Part shown: positions 9,395 to 17,836 of the stretch, in pieces
How the letters are laid out: each line of letters opens with the position of its first letter
Numbering within the stretch: position 1 is the first letter of the stretch
Source of the DNA: CAMEON01 sp045645165
GTDB taxonomy: Bacteria; Bacillota; Clostridia; Oscillospirales; CAG-272
DNA: 64,000 bases
Reading direction: 5' to 3'
NCBI GenBank assembly: GCA_045645165.1
Contig: JAZRIF010000156.1
Coordinates: forward strand, 1-64,000
Notes under the pieces: generated by a model
What the model saw: only the letters and a program-made list of their open reading frames with translations
Databases searched by the model: none
What the model was told of the DNA's origin: nothing
Position numbers and translations under genes: made by a program

Positions 9395-10567
9395 ATGAAC
9401 AACCGCGTATTCCTCATTGTCCTCGACAGCTTCGGCATCGGGGAGATGCCCGACTCCTACAAATGGAACGACGAGGGAAGCAATACCCTCGGCGCCGTCC
9501 GAAACCATCCTGCTTTCGCTTGTCCCACCATGGAAAAGCTGGGTCTGTTTCACATTGACGGCGTGTCCGACCCCGCCGAGCTTGCCGGCAAGCCCGCCCC
9601 TATGGCCGCTTACGCCCGCATGACCGAAGCATCCAACGGCAAGGATACTACCATCGGCCATTGGGAGATCAGCGGCATCATCTCCCCCCGTCCTCTGCCC
9701 ACCTACCCCGAGGGATTCCCACAGGAGGTGCTGGAGGAATTCACCCGCCGCACGGGCTACGGCGTCCTCTGCAATAAGCCCTACTCGGGCACCGACGTCA
9801 TCCGCGACTACGGCGAGGAGCATCTGGAAACAGGGAAGCTGATCGTCTACACCTCCGCCGACAGCGTCTTCCAGATCGCCGCCCACGAGGATAAAGTGCC
9901 CATCGAGGAATTGTACCGCGTCTGCGACATCGCCCGCGATATGCTCACAAACGAGTGGGACGGCGTCCACGCCGTGGGGCGCGTCATCGCCCGCCCCTTT
10001 GAGGGCACCCATCCCTTCAAGCGCACCGCCCGCCGCCACGACTACTCCATCGCGCCCCCCGCCTCCACCATGCTGGATACCATCAAGGCCGCAGGGCAGG
10101 ACTGCATCGCCGTGGGCAAGATCACCGACATTTTCGTAGGGCAGGGCATCACCGAAACCATCCGCACGGGATGCAACGCCGAGGGCATGACCGCCACCAC
10201 CCGGGTAGCCGAGGGGGACTTCCACGGCATCTGCTTTACCAACTTGGTGGACTTCGATATGGTCTACGGCCACCGCAATAACGTGGAGGGCTACGCCGCC
10301 GCACTGACCGAATTCGACCGTTGGCTAGCCGACTTTATCCCCGCGATGAAGGAGAACGACCTGCTCATCATCACCGCCGACCACGGCTGCGACCCCGCCA
10401 CTCCCTCCACCGACCACTCCCGCGAGTACACCCCCATGCTGATGTACGGGAAGGGTGTGACTCCGAAGAACCTCGGTACCCGTAAGACCTTTGCGGATAT
10501 CGCCGCCACGGTGCTGGATTTTCTGGGTCTGCCCACCGACGTGGCCGCAGGGAACAGTATGCTGTAA
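9395..10567 (+). CDS. deoB: Phosphopentomutase
   Basis: DeoB interconverts ribose-1-phosphate or deoxyribose-1-phosphate with the 5-phosphates, linking nucleoside salvage to central metabolism. The 390-residue length is typical. Metal and phosphate motifs of the alkaline-phosphatase superfamily are visible: VLDSFGIGEMPD at residues 8-19, the phospho-threonine region GKDTTIGHWE near 87, and TADHGCDP...STDHSREYTP near 328-346. TAAGGAG precedes the start. It lies 23 bases after the hypothetical gene but ends at its own terminator. No deoR, deoC or nucleoside phosphorylase gene is nearby. Confidence 0.97.
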   Translation: MNNRVFLIVLDSFGIGEMPDSYKWNDEGSNTLGAVRNHPAFACPTMEKLGLFHIDGVSDPAELAGKPAPMAAYARMTEASNGKDTTIGHWEISGIISPRPLPTYPEGFPQEVLEEFTRRTGYGVLCNKPYSGTDVIRDYGEEHLETGKLIVYTSADSVFQIAAHEDKVPIEELYRVCDIARDMLTNEWDGVHAVGRVIARPFEGTHPFKRTARRHDYSIAPPASTMLDTIKAAGQDCIAVGKITDIFVGQGITETIRTGCNAEGMTATTRVAEGDFHGICFTNLVDFDMVYGHRNNVEGYAAALTEFDRWLADFIPAMKENDLLIITADHGCDPATPSTDHSREYTPMLMYGKGVTPKNLGTRKTFADIAATVLDFLGLPTDVAAGNSML

Positions 10568-10585
10568 ATACGAAACCCTTCATTC

Positions 10586-10615
10586 GGGAGCTTCGCTTTG
10601 ACGCAGCTCCCTTTT
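10586..10615 (+). terminator. Intrinsic terminator after deoB
   Basis: GGGAGCT at 10586-10592 pairs with AGCTCCC at 10605-10611 and is followed by TTTT. Confidence 0.75.
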
Positions 10616-10648
10616 CATATATGTGTGCTTGTATGCGTAGGAAATGTA

Positions 10649-10677
10649 TTGACTTTTTCCTTGTTTTATGGTAGAAT
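10649..10677 (+). promoter_or_regulatory. Promoter of the capEFG operon
   Basis: TTGACT at 10649-10654, a 17-base spacer, then TAGAAT at 10672-10677. It is 60 bases upstream of capE. Confidence 0.8.
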
Positions 10678-10737
10678 CATATGAAAAAGAACAGGACGGC
10701 TGAACCGTTCGAAACAAGTAAACAAGAGGGGATCGCT

Positions 10738-11790
10738 ATGGCACTTTTTACGGATAAAACGCTTTTGATCACGGGAGGAACGGGGAGCTTTGGCCGTGCC
10801 GTTCTGGATCGCGTGTTGACGGCGGAATTGCGGGAGATCCGCATTTTTTCCCGCGACGAGGAAAAGCAGCATGCGCTCCGCCATGAGTTGATGGCGAAGA
10901 TGCCGCAGGTAGTCGGTAAGGTGAGATTTTACATCGGAGACGTCCGTGACGCCCATAGCTTGCAGTATGCCATGAATGGGGTGGATCTGGTATTCCACGC
11001 CGCCGCCCTCAAGCAAGTACCCTCCTGTGAGTTCTTCCCCATGGAAGCGGTCAAGACCAATATCCTGGGCACCGAAAACGTGTTGGATGCCGCTATCGCG
11101 GCGGGAGTCAGCCGCGTGATCTGCCTGTCTACCGATAAGGCCGCCTATCCCGTCAACGCCATGGGACTTTCCAAGGCTATGATGGAGAAGGTGGCCGTAG
11201 CCAAAGCCCGCACCATGGAGGCCGATGGAACGGTGATCTCCTGTACTCGCTACGGCAACGTCCTCTGCTCCCGCGGGTCTGTGATCCCCTTGTGGATCCG
11301 TCAGCTGCGAGAGGGTCAGCCCATCACCGTGACCGACCCCTCCATGACCCGCTTCATCATGTCCTTGGACGAGGCCATCGATCTGGTCTTCTTTGCCTTC
11401 GAACATGGAAACAGCGGCGACATTCTTGTTCAGAAAGCCCCTGCCTGTACCATCGAAACCCTGGCGCAGGCGACTCTGGAGCTGTTCGATACCACGGGGA
11501 ACGGAAAGATTCAGACTATCGGTATTCGTCACGGCGAGAAGCTGTACGAAACCCTGCTCACCAACGAGGAATGCGCCCGCGCCGAGGATTGCGGAGCCTT
11601 CTACCGCGTTCCCTGCGATCAGAGAGGCCTTCATTACGAGCAGTACTTTGACCTTGGCAATACCGAGCGCAATCCCCTTGTGGAGTTTAATTCCCACAAT
11701 ACCCGCCTTTTGACCGTAGCCGAGGTCAAGGACAAGCTCTTGTCCCTCTCCTACATTCGGGAAGAGCTGGCGAAGGACGGGCGGTTATGA
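10738..11790 (+). CDS. capE: UDP-GlcNAc 4,6-dehydratase / 5-epimerase (CapE/FnlA type)
   Basis: This 350-residue extended short-chain dehydrogenase catalyses the first step from UDP-GlcNAc towards UDP-N-acetyl-L-fucosamine. The NAD(P) motif TGGTGSFG is at residues 10-17. The active site shows an M-x3-K arrangement (MGLSK), in which methionine replaces the usual tyrosine, as in FlaA1/CapE enzymes. The C-terminal GIRHGEKLYETLL block is typical. The ATG at 10738 follows AGAGGGG; a longer frame to 10681 would overlap the promoter. It overlaps capF by four bases (ATGA), and the three-gene order matches the known cap5E-F-G/fnlABC pathway. Confidence 0.93.
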   Translation: MALFTDKTLLITGGTGSFGRAVLDRVLTAELREIRIFSRDEEKQHALRHELMAKMPQVVGKVRFYIGDVRDAHSLQYAMNGVDLVFHAAALKQVPSCEFFPMEAVKTNILGTENVLDAAIAAGVSRVICLSTDKAAYPVNAMGLSKAMMEKVAVAKARTMEADGTVISCTRYGNVLCSRGSVIPLWIRQLREGQPITVTDPSMTRFIMSLDEAIDLVFFAFEHGNSGDILVQKAPACTIETLAQATLELFDTTGNGKIQTIGIRHGEKLYETLLTNEECARAEDCGAFYRVPCDQRGLHYEQYFDLGNTERNPLVEFNSHNTRLLTVAEVKDKLLSLSYIREELAKDGRL

Positions 11791-12932
11791 AAATTTTGAT
11801 CACAGGTGCCCGGGGCTTTGTCGGTCGGAATCTGACCGCGGCTTTGGGGCGCACCCATGAAATTCTGCCGTACGACTTGCCATCCGACCCGACTATACTG
11901 GCTCATTACGCCGAGCAGACCGATTTTGTCATTCATCTGGCGGGGGTCAACCGCGCGGATGATCCGCGGACTCTGTGGGACGGTAACGTCGGCTGTACCG
12001 AACGGTTGCTGATGACCCTGAAAGAGCAGGGAAACACCTGTCCCATCCTGTTCGCGTCTTCGGTTCAGGCGACGCTGGAGGGTCGATACGACAACCCCTA
12101 CGGCCGGAGCAAGCGAGCCTGCGAGGAGCGGCTGTTTGCCTATTCCCGCGAAACGGGAGCAGAGGTGCTGATCTACCGCTTTCCCAACCTGTTCGGCAAG
12201 TGGTGCCGCCCCCACTACAACTCAGTCGTGGCGACCTTTTGCCATAATCTGACCCGTGATCTGCCCATCGAGATACACCGTCCTAATGAAATGCTGGAGC
12301 TGGTCTATATCGACGATCTGATTGCCGAAATACAGAACGCTCTGGCGGGGAATCCCCACCGAGAAGGGGAAGGATCTCCCTTCTGCTCGGTTTCCGTAAC
12401 CCACTCCGCAACGGTGGGGGAGATCGCGTGTTTGTTGGAATCCTTCCGCGACCGAGGGAGAACGCCCGCTGTTTCGGCTATGCCCGACGACAGCTTGGAA
12501 AAGAAGCTCTATGCCACCTACCTCTCCTACCTACCCGTTGATCAGGCCGTACGCCCGCTGGATAGGCATAAAGATGCTCGCGGCTCGTTTACCGAGCTCA
12601 TCCGCACGGATCTTTGCGGGCAAGTTTCGGTCAATACCATAAAGCCCGGTGTCACCAAGGGACAGCATTGGCACATGACCAAGCACGAGATCTTTACGGT
12701 GGTGGCGGGTGAGGGACTCATCCGTATGCGGCGGGTGGATGGCGACGAGGTGCTGGAATTCCCCGTTACGGGGGAGAAGCCCGAAGCCGTTCGCATTCTG
12801 CCCGGTTACGTCCACAGCATTACCAATCTGTCGGAAACGGCGGATCTTGTCACGGTTATCTGGGCGAGTGAATGCTACGACCCCGCAAGGCCCGATACCT
12901 ATCCCGAGGAGGTGGAACCCCATGAATCTTGA
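11787..12932 (+). CDS. capF: Bifunctional UDP-FucNAc pathway epimerase/reductase (CapF/FnlB type)
   Basis: This 381-residue protein has the two CapF domains. An N-terminal NAD(P)-dependent reductase carries GARGFVGRN at residues 7-15 and a YGRSK active-site motif near 104. A C-terminal cupin from about residue 250 carries the metal-ligand stretch GQHWHMTKHE near 290. In the known pathway the cupin epimerises C3 and the reductase domain reduces C4. The start overlaps the capE stop, so translation is coupled. It is a cytoplasmic enzyme for surface polysaccharide precursors. Confidence 0.93.
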   Translation: MKILITGARGFVGRNLTAALGRTHEILPYDLPSDPTILAHYAEQTDFVIHLAGVNRADDPRTLWDGNVGCTERLLMTLKEQGNTCPILFASSVQATLEGRYDNPYGRSKRACEERLFAYSRETGAEVLIYRFPNLFGKWCRPHYNSVVATFCHNLTRDLPIEIHRPNEMLELVYIDDLIAEIQNALAGNPHREGEGSPFCSVSVTHSATVGEIACLLESFRDRGRTPAVSAMPDDSLEKKLYATYLSYLPVDQAVRPLDRHKDARGSFTELIRTDLCGQVSVNTIKPGVTKGQHWHMTKHEIFTVVAGEGLIRMRRVDGDEVLEFPVTGEKPEAVRILPGYVHSITNLSETADLVTVIWASECYDPARPDTYPEEVEPHES

Positions 12933-14100
12933 TTTCAGCAACGTGAAATTCCGTGATAACGGCAAACTCAAATTACTCATCATGGTGGGCACCCGACCCG
13001 AGATCATCCGCCTGTCTGCCGTGATCGGGAAGTGCCGCCGCTATTTCGACTGTCTCCTGGCTCATACGGGACAGAACTATGACTATACCCTCAGCGGAAT
13101 TTTCTTCCGCGATCTGGGGGTGGATGCGCCCGATGTCTATCTTGACGCCGCAGGAGCGGATGTGGGTGAGACGGTGGGAAATATCATAAACGCCTCCTAC
13201 AAGCTTATGGCGGCCATCCGTCCCGATGCGCTCCTGATTCTGGGCGACACCAACTCCTGCTTGTCTGCGATTTCCGCGAAGCGCCTGCATATTCCCATTT
13301 TCCACATGGAAGCCGGGAACCGTTGCATGGACGAATGTCTCCCCGAGGAGACCAACCGCCGCATGGTTGATGTCATTTCAGACGTAAATTTGGCCTACTC
13401 CGAGCACGCTCGCCGCAATCTCCTTGCCTGCGGTCTTCCTTCCGAGCGCACCTTCGTGACGGGCTCTCCCATGGCCGAGGTGCTTCGCGCCAACCTCGCG
13501 GCTATAGAAAACAGTGATATTCTCACCCGTTTGGGCTTGCCTTCCAAAGGATATATACTCCTTTCCGCTCACCGCGAGGAAAACATCGACGATGAGGCGA
13601 ATTTCAACGCTCTCTTTACCGCCATCAATCGTCTGGCCGAGCGGTACGGTATACCCATCCTCTACCCCTGCCATCCCCGCGCCCGTAAGCGCCTGGAGGC
13701 GTCGGGCTTTGCTCTTGACCCCCGCGTGATGCTTCACGAGCCCTTGGGCTTTTTCGATTACAACCATCTCCAGATGAACGCATTCTGCGTGGTCTCCGAC
13801 AGCGGAACCCTTCCCGAGGAGGCAAGCTTTTATACCTCCATCGGCAGACCCTACCCCGCTGTGTCCATCCGCACCTCCACCGAGCGTCCCGAGGCCATGG
13901 AGAAAGCCTGCTTTACCCTGGCGGGGATCCGCGAGGACAGTCTTCTGCAAGCGGTGGAAACCGCCGTGTCCTTGATTCAAAACGGTGACTGGGGCACCCC
14001 CGTCCCCGCCTATACCGACGAGGACGTATCCACCAAAATCGTCCGGATGATCCAGTCCTACACCGCAGTCGTCAACCGTAACGTTTGGCGGAAATTCTGA
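12922..14100 (+). CDS. capG: UDP-N-acetyl-L-fucosamine-forming 2-epimerase (CapG/FnlC, WecB-like)
   Basis: This 392-residue non-hydrolysing UDP-HexNAc 2-epimerase acts last, giving UDP-L-FucNAc. Family motifs are MVGTRPEIIR near the N-terminus, LGDTNS, HMEAGNRC, SAHREEN and SDSGTLPEEA. The ATG at 12922 lies inside the last codons of capF with GAGGAGG upstream; longer versions of the frame overlap capF and lack homology. Placement after capE and capF fixes the function better than sequence alone, since WecB (ManNAc-forming) is a close relative. Confidence 0.9.
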   Translation: MNLDFSNVKFRDNGKLKLLIMVGTRPEIIRLSAVIGKCRRYFDCLLAHTGQNYDYTLSGIFFRDLGVDAPDVYLDAAGADVGETVGNIINASYKLMAAIRPDALLILGDTNSCLSAISAKRLHIPIFHMEAGNRCMDECLPEETNRRMVDVISDVNLAYSEHARRNLLACGLPSERTFVTGSPMAEVLRANLAAIENSDILTRLGLPSKGYILLSAHREENIDDEANFNALFTAINRLAERYGIPILYPCHPRARKRLEASGFALDPRVMLHEPLGFFDYNHLQMNAFCVVSDSGTLPEEASFYTSIGRPYPAVSIRTSTERPEAMEKACFTLAGIREDSLLQAVETAVSLIQNGDWGTPVPAYTDEDVSTKIVRMIQSYTAVVNRNVWRKF

Positions 14101-14111
14101 ACTCAAGAAAT

Positions 14112-15107
14112 ATGAAACCTGTATACGTACCAAATTATTACGCATCGTTCAAATGTATTGCCGACGCCTGCCGTCACTCCTGCTGTGTCGGTTGGGAGAT
14201 CGACGTGGACGCCGATGCCCTTGCCCGCTTTGACACCGTGGAGGGAAGCATGGGTGAGCGTCTGCGGCGTAGCATCGACCGAGAGGCCGACCCGCCCTGC
14301 TTCATCCTCACCCACGACGAGCGGTGCCCTTTTCTCAATGAAAAAGGCCTCTGCGACCTCATCACCGAGTTGAGCGAGGACTCCCTCTGCCACATCTGCG
14401 CCGACCATCCCCGCTTTCGCAATATCCTCCCCGACCGTGTGGAACTGGGACTGGGGCTCTGCTGTGAGGCCGCCGCCGCATTGATTCTGGGGCAAACCGA
14501 GCCCTTTGCGGTGGTTGAGCTTTCCCCCGATGTGGCCGTTCGCGATCGTTATGCTCATGAGGAGACTCGGGAGCTTGACGAAACGACCGCAGACCTTTTG
14601 GAGCGACGTGACCGTCTCCTCCCCATCCTCCAAGACCGTTCCATGCCTCTGTCCGACAGAATTCGTCGCGTTTTTTACCACAGCGACATAAACCTATGCG
14701 AGAGTGCCACGGACGCCTTCAAGAGCTTTCCGAACATCGCCGCCATCCTGCGGGATATGGAGCGGCTGGATCCCGCGTGGGATACCTGCCTCAACGCGTT
14801 GGAACGGTTGGATGGTGATCCGCTCTGCGAGCTGAACGGGGAGACCGACGTGGCCTACGAGAATCTGGTCTGCTATTTCCTCTACCGCTACATGACCGCC
14901 GACGCCACCTATTGGCCCGACGCGCGCCGTACCCGTACCGCCTTTGCCGCGCTCTGTACGGCCATCATCCACGCCATCCACCGCGCCACGGGCGGGAATG
15001 ATTTGGATTCTCTCTGCGAGATCGCCCGTATGTTCTCCTCCGAGATCGAATATTCCGAGGAGAACCTGGAACGGCTGATGGGGGAAGTTGAGGATGCGGT
15101 ATTCTGA
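14112..15107 (+). CDS. FliB-like protein (flagellin lysine-N-methylase family)
   Basis: This 331-residue cysteine-rich protein matches the FliB family pattern: PNYYASFKCIADACRHSC then CVGWEID at the N-terminus, followed by CPFLNEKGLCDL, LCHICADHPR and LGLCCEAAA. Such clustered cysteines suggest an iron-sulfur or metal centre. FliB methylates flagellin lysines in Salmonella, but members are widespread in Clostridia without flagella, and no flagellar gene is seen here. The ATG at 14112 is 11 bases after capG; the ribosome site is weak. Its real substrate is uncertain, and a surface or secreted protein could be the target. Confidence 0.75.
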   Translation: MKPVYVPNYYASFKCIADACRHSCCVGWEIDVDADALARFDTVEGSMGERLRRSIDREADPPCFILTHDERCPFLNEKGLCDLITELSEDSLCHICADHPRFRNILPDRVELGLGLCCEAAAALILGQTEPFAVVELSPDVAVRDRYAHEETRELDETTADLLERRDRLLPILQDRSMPLSDRIRRVFYHSDINLCESATDAFKSFPNIAAILRDMERLDPAWDTCLNALERLDGDPLCELNGETDVAYENLVCYFLYRYMTADATYWPDARRTRTAFAALCTAIIHAIHRATGGNDLDSLCEIARMFSSEIEYSEENLERLMGEVEDAVF

Positions 15108-15138
15108 CAGAAAATTACTGAGTCAAGGAGAATGACCT

Positions 15139-15945
15139 ATGGATATGGTTTTACTCACCGCTCTCGGTGTGGGTGGCGCGACGGTATTCGGCGCCGCCAT
15201 CGGCTTTATTTTCAAGAAAGCCTCCCACCGTTTTTCGGATATTGTTCTGGCCTTTGCCGCGGGGGTTATGCTGGCGGCTGCGGTACTGGGTCTGATTATC
15301 CCCTCGGTAGACTATGGCTTTGCCATGTTCGCCCCCGCCCCCGAGGAGAGCGCATCCCCTGTGATCGCCAAGCTCATCGCCCTTGGCATGACGGTCGCGG
15401 GCATCTTTGTGGGGGCCCTGTGCCTCAATCTGGTGGATCGCCTGGTGCCCCATCTGCATAAAATGGCCGACGTGGATCAGGAATCCCACCCCAACAACCG
15501 CAACGCGGGCAAGGTTCTCCTGTTCGTCATGGCCATCGCCATCCATAACCTCCCCGAGGGTATCGCCGCAGGCGTGGGCTTCGGATCGGGCAACACCGCC
15601 GAGGCGCTACTGATCGCGGGCGGTATCGCCCTCCAGAACATCCCCGAGGGCATGGTCATCATTGGCCCCATGCTGGCCGCGGGCATCAAGCCCGGCAAGA
15701 CCTTCGCGATTGCCCTGGGAACGGGACTGGTGGAGGTAGTGGGCACCCTCATCGGCTACTTTGCCGTTACTGTCTCCGCCGCCATTCTGCCCTTTGCCCT
15801 GGCCTTTGCGGGCGGTACCATGCTCTACATCATCAGCGACGAAATGATCCCCGAGACCCACGCCCACGGCTGTGAGCGGGGCGCAACCTACGCCCTCCTG
15901 GTGGGATTCTGTGTGATGCTGGTGTCGGACATTCTGCTCGGATGA
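15139..15945 (+). CDS. ZIP family metal transporter
   Basis: This 268-residue integral membrane protein of the ZIP (ZupT/GufA-like) family probably imports zinc or another divalent metal. About eight hydrophobic helices are visible. The metal-binding helices carry HNLPEG near residue 137 and QNIPEG near 168, and a histidine-rich cytoplasmic loop (VPHLHKMADVDQESHPNN) lies between. AAGGAG precedes the start. It is the last gene before a strong terminator and probably the distal gene of the capE transcript, although a sugar-precursor link is not obvious. Confidence 0.93.
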   Translation: MDMVLLTALGVGGATVFGAAIGFIFKKASHRFSDIVLAFAAGVMLAAAVLGLIIPSVDYGFAMFAPAPEESASPVIAKLIALGMTVAGIFVGALCLNLVDRLVPHLHKMADVDQESHPNNRNAGKVLLFVMAIAIHNLPEGIAAGVGFGSGNTAEALLIAGGIALQNIPEGMVIIGPMLAAGIKPGKTFAIALGTGLVEVVGTLIGYFAVTVSAAILPFALAFAGGTMLYIISDEMIPETHAHGCERGATYALLVGFCVMLVSDILLG

Positions 15946-15960
15946 CAGTGCGATATAACG

Positions 15961-15994
15961 AAAGAAAACCTCTACTGCCGTAGAGGTTTTCTTT
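15961..15994. terminator. Intrinsic terminator after the ZIP gene
   Basis: A perfect 14-bp stem pairs 15961-15974 with 15981-15994 around CTGCCG. A-rich and T-rich stem ends allow use in both directions. Confidence 0.9.
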
Positions 15995-16020
15995 TGGTTT
16001 GGGCGATTCAAATTTGGGTT

Positions 16021-16180
16021 TATCGAGGGGGCTTTGCCCCTGCACCCCACCAAAGAACTTTTTGAAAAAAGTTCTTTGGAATCTCAAAAACTTTCAAAAA
16101 GAATTATTAAATTATATTTTTTGAAAGTTCTTGAAAAGGGGTCTGGGGAAAAACTTCTTTCAAGAAGTTTTTCCCCAGGC
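16021..16180. repeat. Triple-hairpin intergenic repeat, copy 1
   Basis: Three consecutive inverted repeats: 16051-16063 with 16065-16078, 16091-16100 with 16118-16127, and a 17-bp perfect stem 16143-16159 with 16162-16178. An 18-base stretch at 16118-16135 is repeated in reverse orientation at 35118-35135, next to another GGGGAAAAC hairpin. This is a dispersed palindromic element of the kind common between clostridial genes. Frames open across it are not coding. Confidence 0.7.
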
Positions 16181-16219
16181 GCCCTCTCGCTCCCCTACAA
16201 ACTGCAATTCATCACTCCA

Positions 16220-16981
16220 TCAAAATTCCATCAACCGCCCATCCGTCGTCACGGTCACCACCCGCCAGGGCAGGAACTTTCCGCTGGCCTGGATCGCACG
16301 CTTGGCCGCGTTTTCGATGCCGCCGCAGCAGGGAACCTCCATCCGTACGATGGTTATGCTCTTGATGTTGTTGTTTTGAATGATGGCGGTCAGCTTGTCG
16401 GCGTAATCCCCCTCGTCCAGCTTGGGACAACCGATGAGAGTCACGCGGCCCTTGATGAACTCCTCGTGGAAATTGCCGTAGGCATAGGCCGTGCAGTCGG
16501 CGGCAATGAGCAGGTTGGCACCGTCAAAGTAGGGCGCGTTCACGGGTACCAGCTTGATCTGCACGGGCCACTGGGACAGACGGCTGGTCACGGGTGCCGA
16601 GGACACCGAGCAAGCCGATTCGTCCCGCGCGATGCGTTTGGAGTTGGTGCTGGGACAACCGCAGGGAAGCTTTGCGCCGCCGCCGACCCCGTGGGCAGGC
16701 ATAGCAGGAGCGGTGGGACGGGCGAGAGGCTTACTCTGCGCCTTCTGCGCCTTGGCGGCCAGTACAGCCGCTTCGTCGTAGGCGGGAGCCTCACGCTCCT
16801 CAAAGGTGATCGCCCCCGTGGGGCAAGCGGGCAAACAGTCGCCCAGCCCGTCGCAGTAATCCTCACGGGTCAGCACGGCCTTGCCCTCTACCATTTCAAT
16901 GGCCCCCTCGTGGCAGGCGGCGGCACAGGCTCCGCAACCGTTGCACAGGTCTCTGTTGATGTGTATGATCTTGCGCTTCAT
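16220..16981 (-). CDS. 4Fe-4S ferredoxin-domain protein
   Basis: This is a 253-residue iron-sulfur protein. The N-terminal ferredoxin domain holds one full cluster motif CNGCGACAAAC and a second, CDGLGDCLPACP. A linker and two further cysteines (CGCP) follow. The C-terminal domain includes LIAADCTAYAYGNF and MEVPCCGG, as in the clostridial ferredoxin-fusion family found near hybrid-cluster proteins. The ATG at 16981 has GGAGG nine bases upstream; a TTG 15 bases earlier would remove that site. It is divergent from a Crp/Fnr regulator and probably activated by it. A role in nitrosative or redox stress is plausible but inferred. Confidence 0.85.
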   Translation of the reverse strand: MKRKIIHINRDLCNGCGACAAACHEGAIEMVEGKAVLTREDYCDGLGDCLPACPTGAITFEEREAPAYDEAAVLAAKAQKAQSKPLARPTAPAMPAHGVGGGAKLPCGCPSTNSKRIARDESACSVSSAPVTSRLSQWPVQIKLVPVNAPYFDGANLLIAADCTAYAYGNFHEEFIKGRVTLIGCPKLDEGDYADKLTAIIQNNNIKSITIVRMEVPCCGGIENAAKRAIQASGKFLPWRVVTVTTDGRLMEF

Positions 16982-17010
16982 ATATTTTTCCTCCAAAATT
17001 GAAATTGTTC

Positions 17011-17039
17011 TTGACTTTGTGGCTCCATTATACTATAAT
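17011..17039 (+). promoter_or_regulatory. Promoter of the Crp/Fnr gene
   Basis: TTGACT at 17011-17016, a 17-base spacer, then TATAAT at 17034-17039. The minus-strand -10 of the ferredoxin gene (complement of 17027-17032) overlaps it, so the two divergent promoters interleave. Confidence 0.8.
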
Positions 17040-17053
17040 AAAAGCAGAAAGTC

Positions 17054-17069
17054 TGTTGAATTTTCAACA
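17054..17069. promoter_or_regulatory. Palindromic Crp/Fnr-type operator
   Basis: TGTTGAA, two bases, TTCAACA form a perfect 16-bp palindrome. Its centre (17061.5) is about 41.5 bases upstream of the start site expected for the minus-strand ferredoxin promoter, the classical class II activator position. It lies just downstream of the regulator's own start site, where binding would repress. The ferredoxin -35 (CAGACT) is poor, as expected for an activated promoter. Confidence 0.65.
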
Positions 17070-17082
17070 AAACGGAGTTTTT

Positions 17083-17742
17083 ATGAAAAAATATTTGCCC
17101 ATTCTCCAAAAATCTCCCCTGTTTGCCGCCATTGACCCCGAACAGCTTCTGTCCCTTTTGACTTGTCTCGGCGGAACTGTCAAAAGCTACGCCCGAGGAG
17201 AAACCGTGTTCCGCGAGGGCGACTGCCCCACCCATCTGGGTGTTGTCCTGACGGGGGAGGTACACATCACCCGCACCGATTATTACGGAAACCGCAGTAT
17301 CGTCGCTACCGTTACCGCGCCCCGTTTGTTCGGTGAGACCTTCGCCTGCGCCGAGGTGGACGCCCTCCCCGTAGATGTGATCGCTTCGGAAAACACCGAG
17401 ATCCTCATGATCGACATTCACCGCATCACCATGCCCTGTTGTAACGCTTGCTCCTTCCATCACAGGATCATTTTCAATCTCATGAAGCAGACCGCCGCCA
17501 AAAATCTTCTGTTCCACCGCAAGCTGGAGATACTGGCCGGGCGCACCACACGGGATAAACTGATGACCTACCTTCTCATGGAGGCCAAGGAGCAGGGAAG
17601 CAATACCCTCACCATCCCCTACGACCGCCAGGAGCTGGCGGATTACCTGGAGGTAGACCGCAGCGGCCTCTCCGCCGAGATCGGCAAGCTCCGACGGGAA
17701 GGGGTGCTTACGGCAGAGAAAAACCGGTTTGTGTTGCTCTGA
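17083..17742 (+). CDS. Crp/Fnr family transcriptional regulator
   Basis: This 219-residue regulator has an N-terminal cyclic-nucleotide-binding-like beta barrel (residues about 15-125), a long dimer helix and a C-terminal winged helix. The recognition region is RQELADYLEVDRSGLSAEI. The sensor domain lacks the N-terminal cysteine cluster of true Fnr; cysteines are scattered (TCLGG, GDCPTH, MPCCNACSF). The start at 17083 has GGAG upstream. It probably senses an oxidant or small ligand and controls itself and the divergent ferredoxin gene through the palindrome between them. Confidence 0.9.
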   Translation: MKKYLPILQKSPLFAAIDPEQLLSLLTCLGGTVKSYARGETVFREGDCPTHLGVVLTGEVHITRTDYYGNRSIVATVTAPRLFGETFACAEVDALPVDVIASENTEILMIDIHRITMPCCNACSFHHRIIFNLMKQTAAKNLLFHRKLEILAGRTTRDKLMTYLLMEAKEQGSNTLTIPYDRQELADYLEVDRSGLSAEIGKLRREGVLTAEKNRFVLL

Positions 17743-17776
17743 ACGAATTTTTTTCGTTCGCTTTCGTCGAAATCCC

Positions 17777-17805
17777 TTTACATGAATCCGGAATTATGCT
17801 ATAAT
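17777..17805 (+). promoter_or_regulatory. Promoter of the GH-propeller / aminotransferase operon
   Basis: TTTACA at 17777-17782, a 17-base spacer, then TATAAT at 17800-17805 with a TGC extension. A small inverted repeat (17741-17747 with 17753-17759) just upstream may end the Crp/Fnr transcript. Confidence 0.8.
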
Positions 17806-17836
17806 GAAGGTGGAAAACATGTAGAAAGGCATTCTT

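Noticed and set aside
14112..15107. Evidence of flagella from the FliB-like gene
   Set aside because: No flagellar gene is present in the window and the family occurs in non-motile Clostridia.
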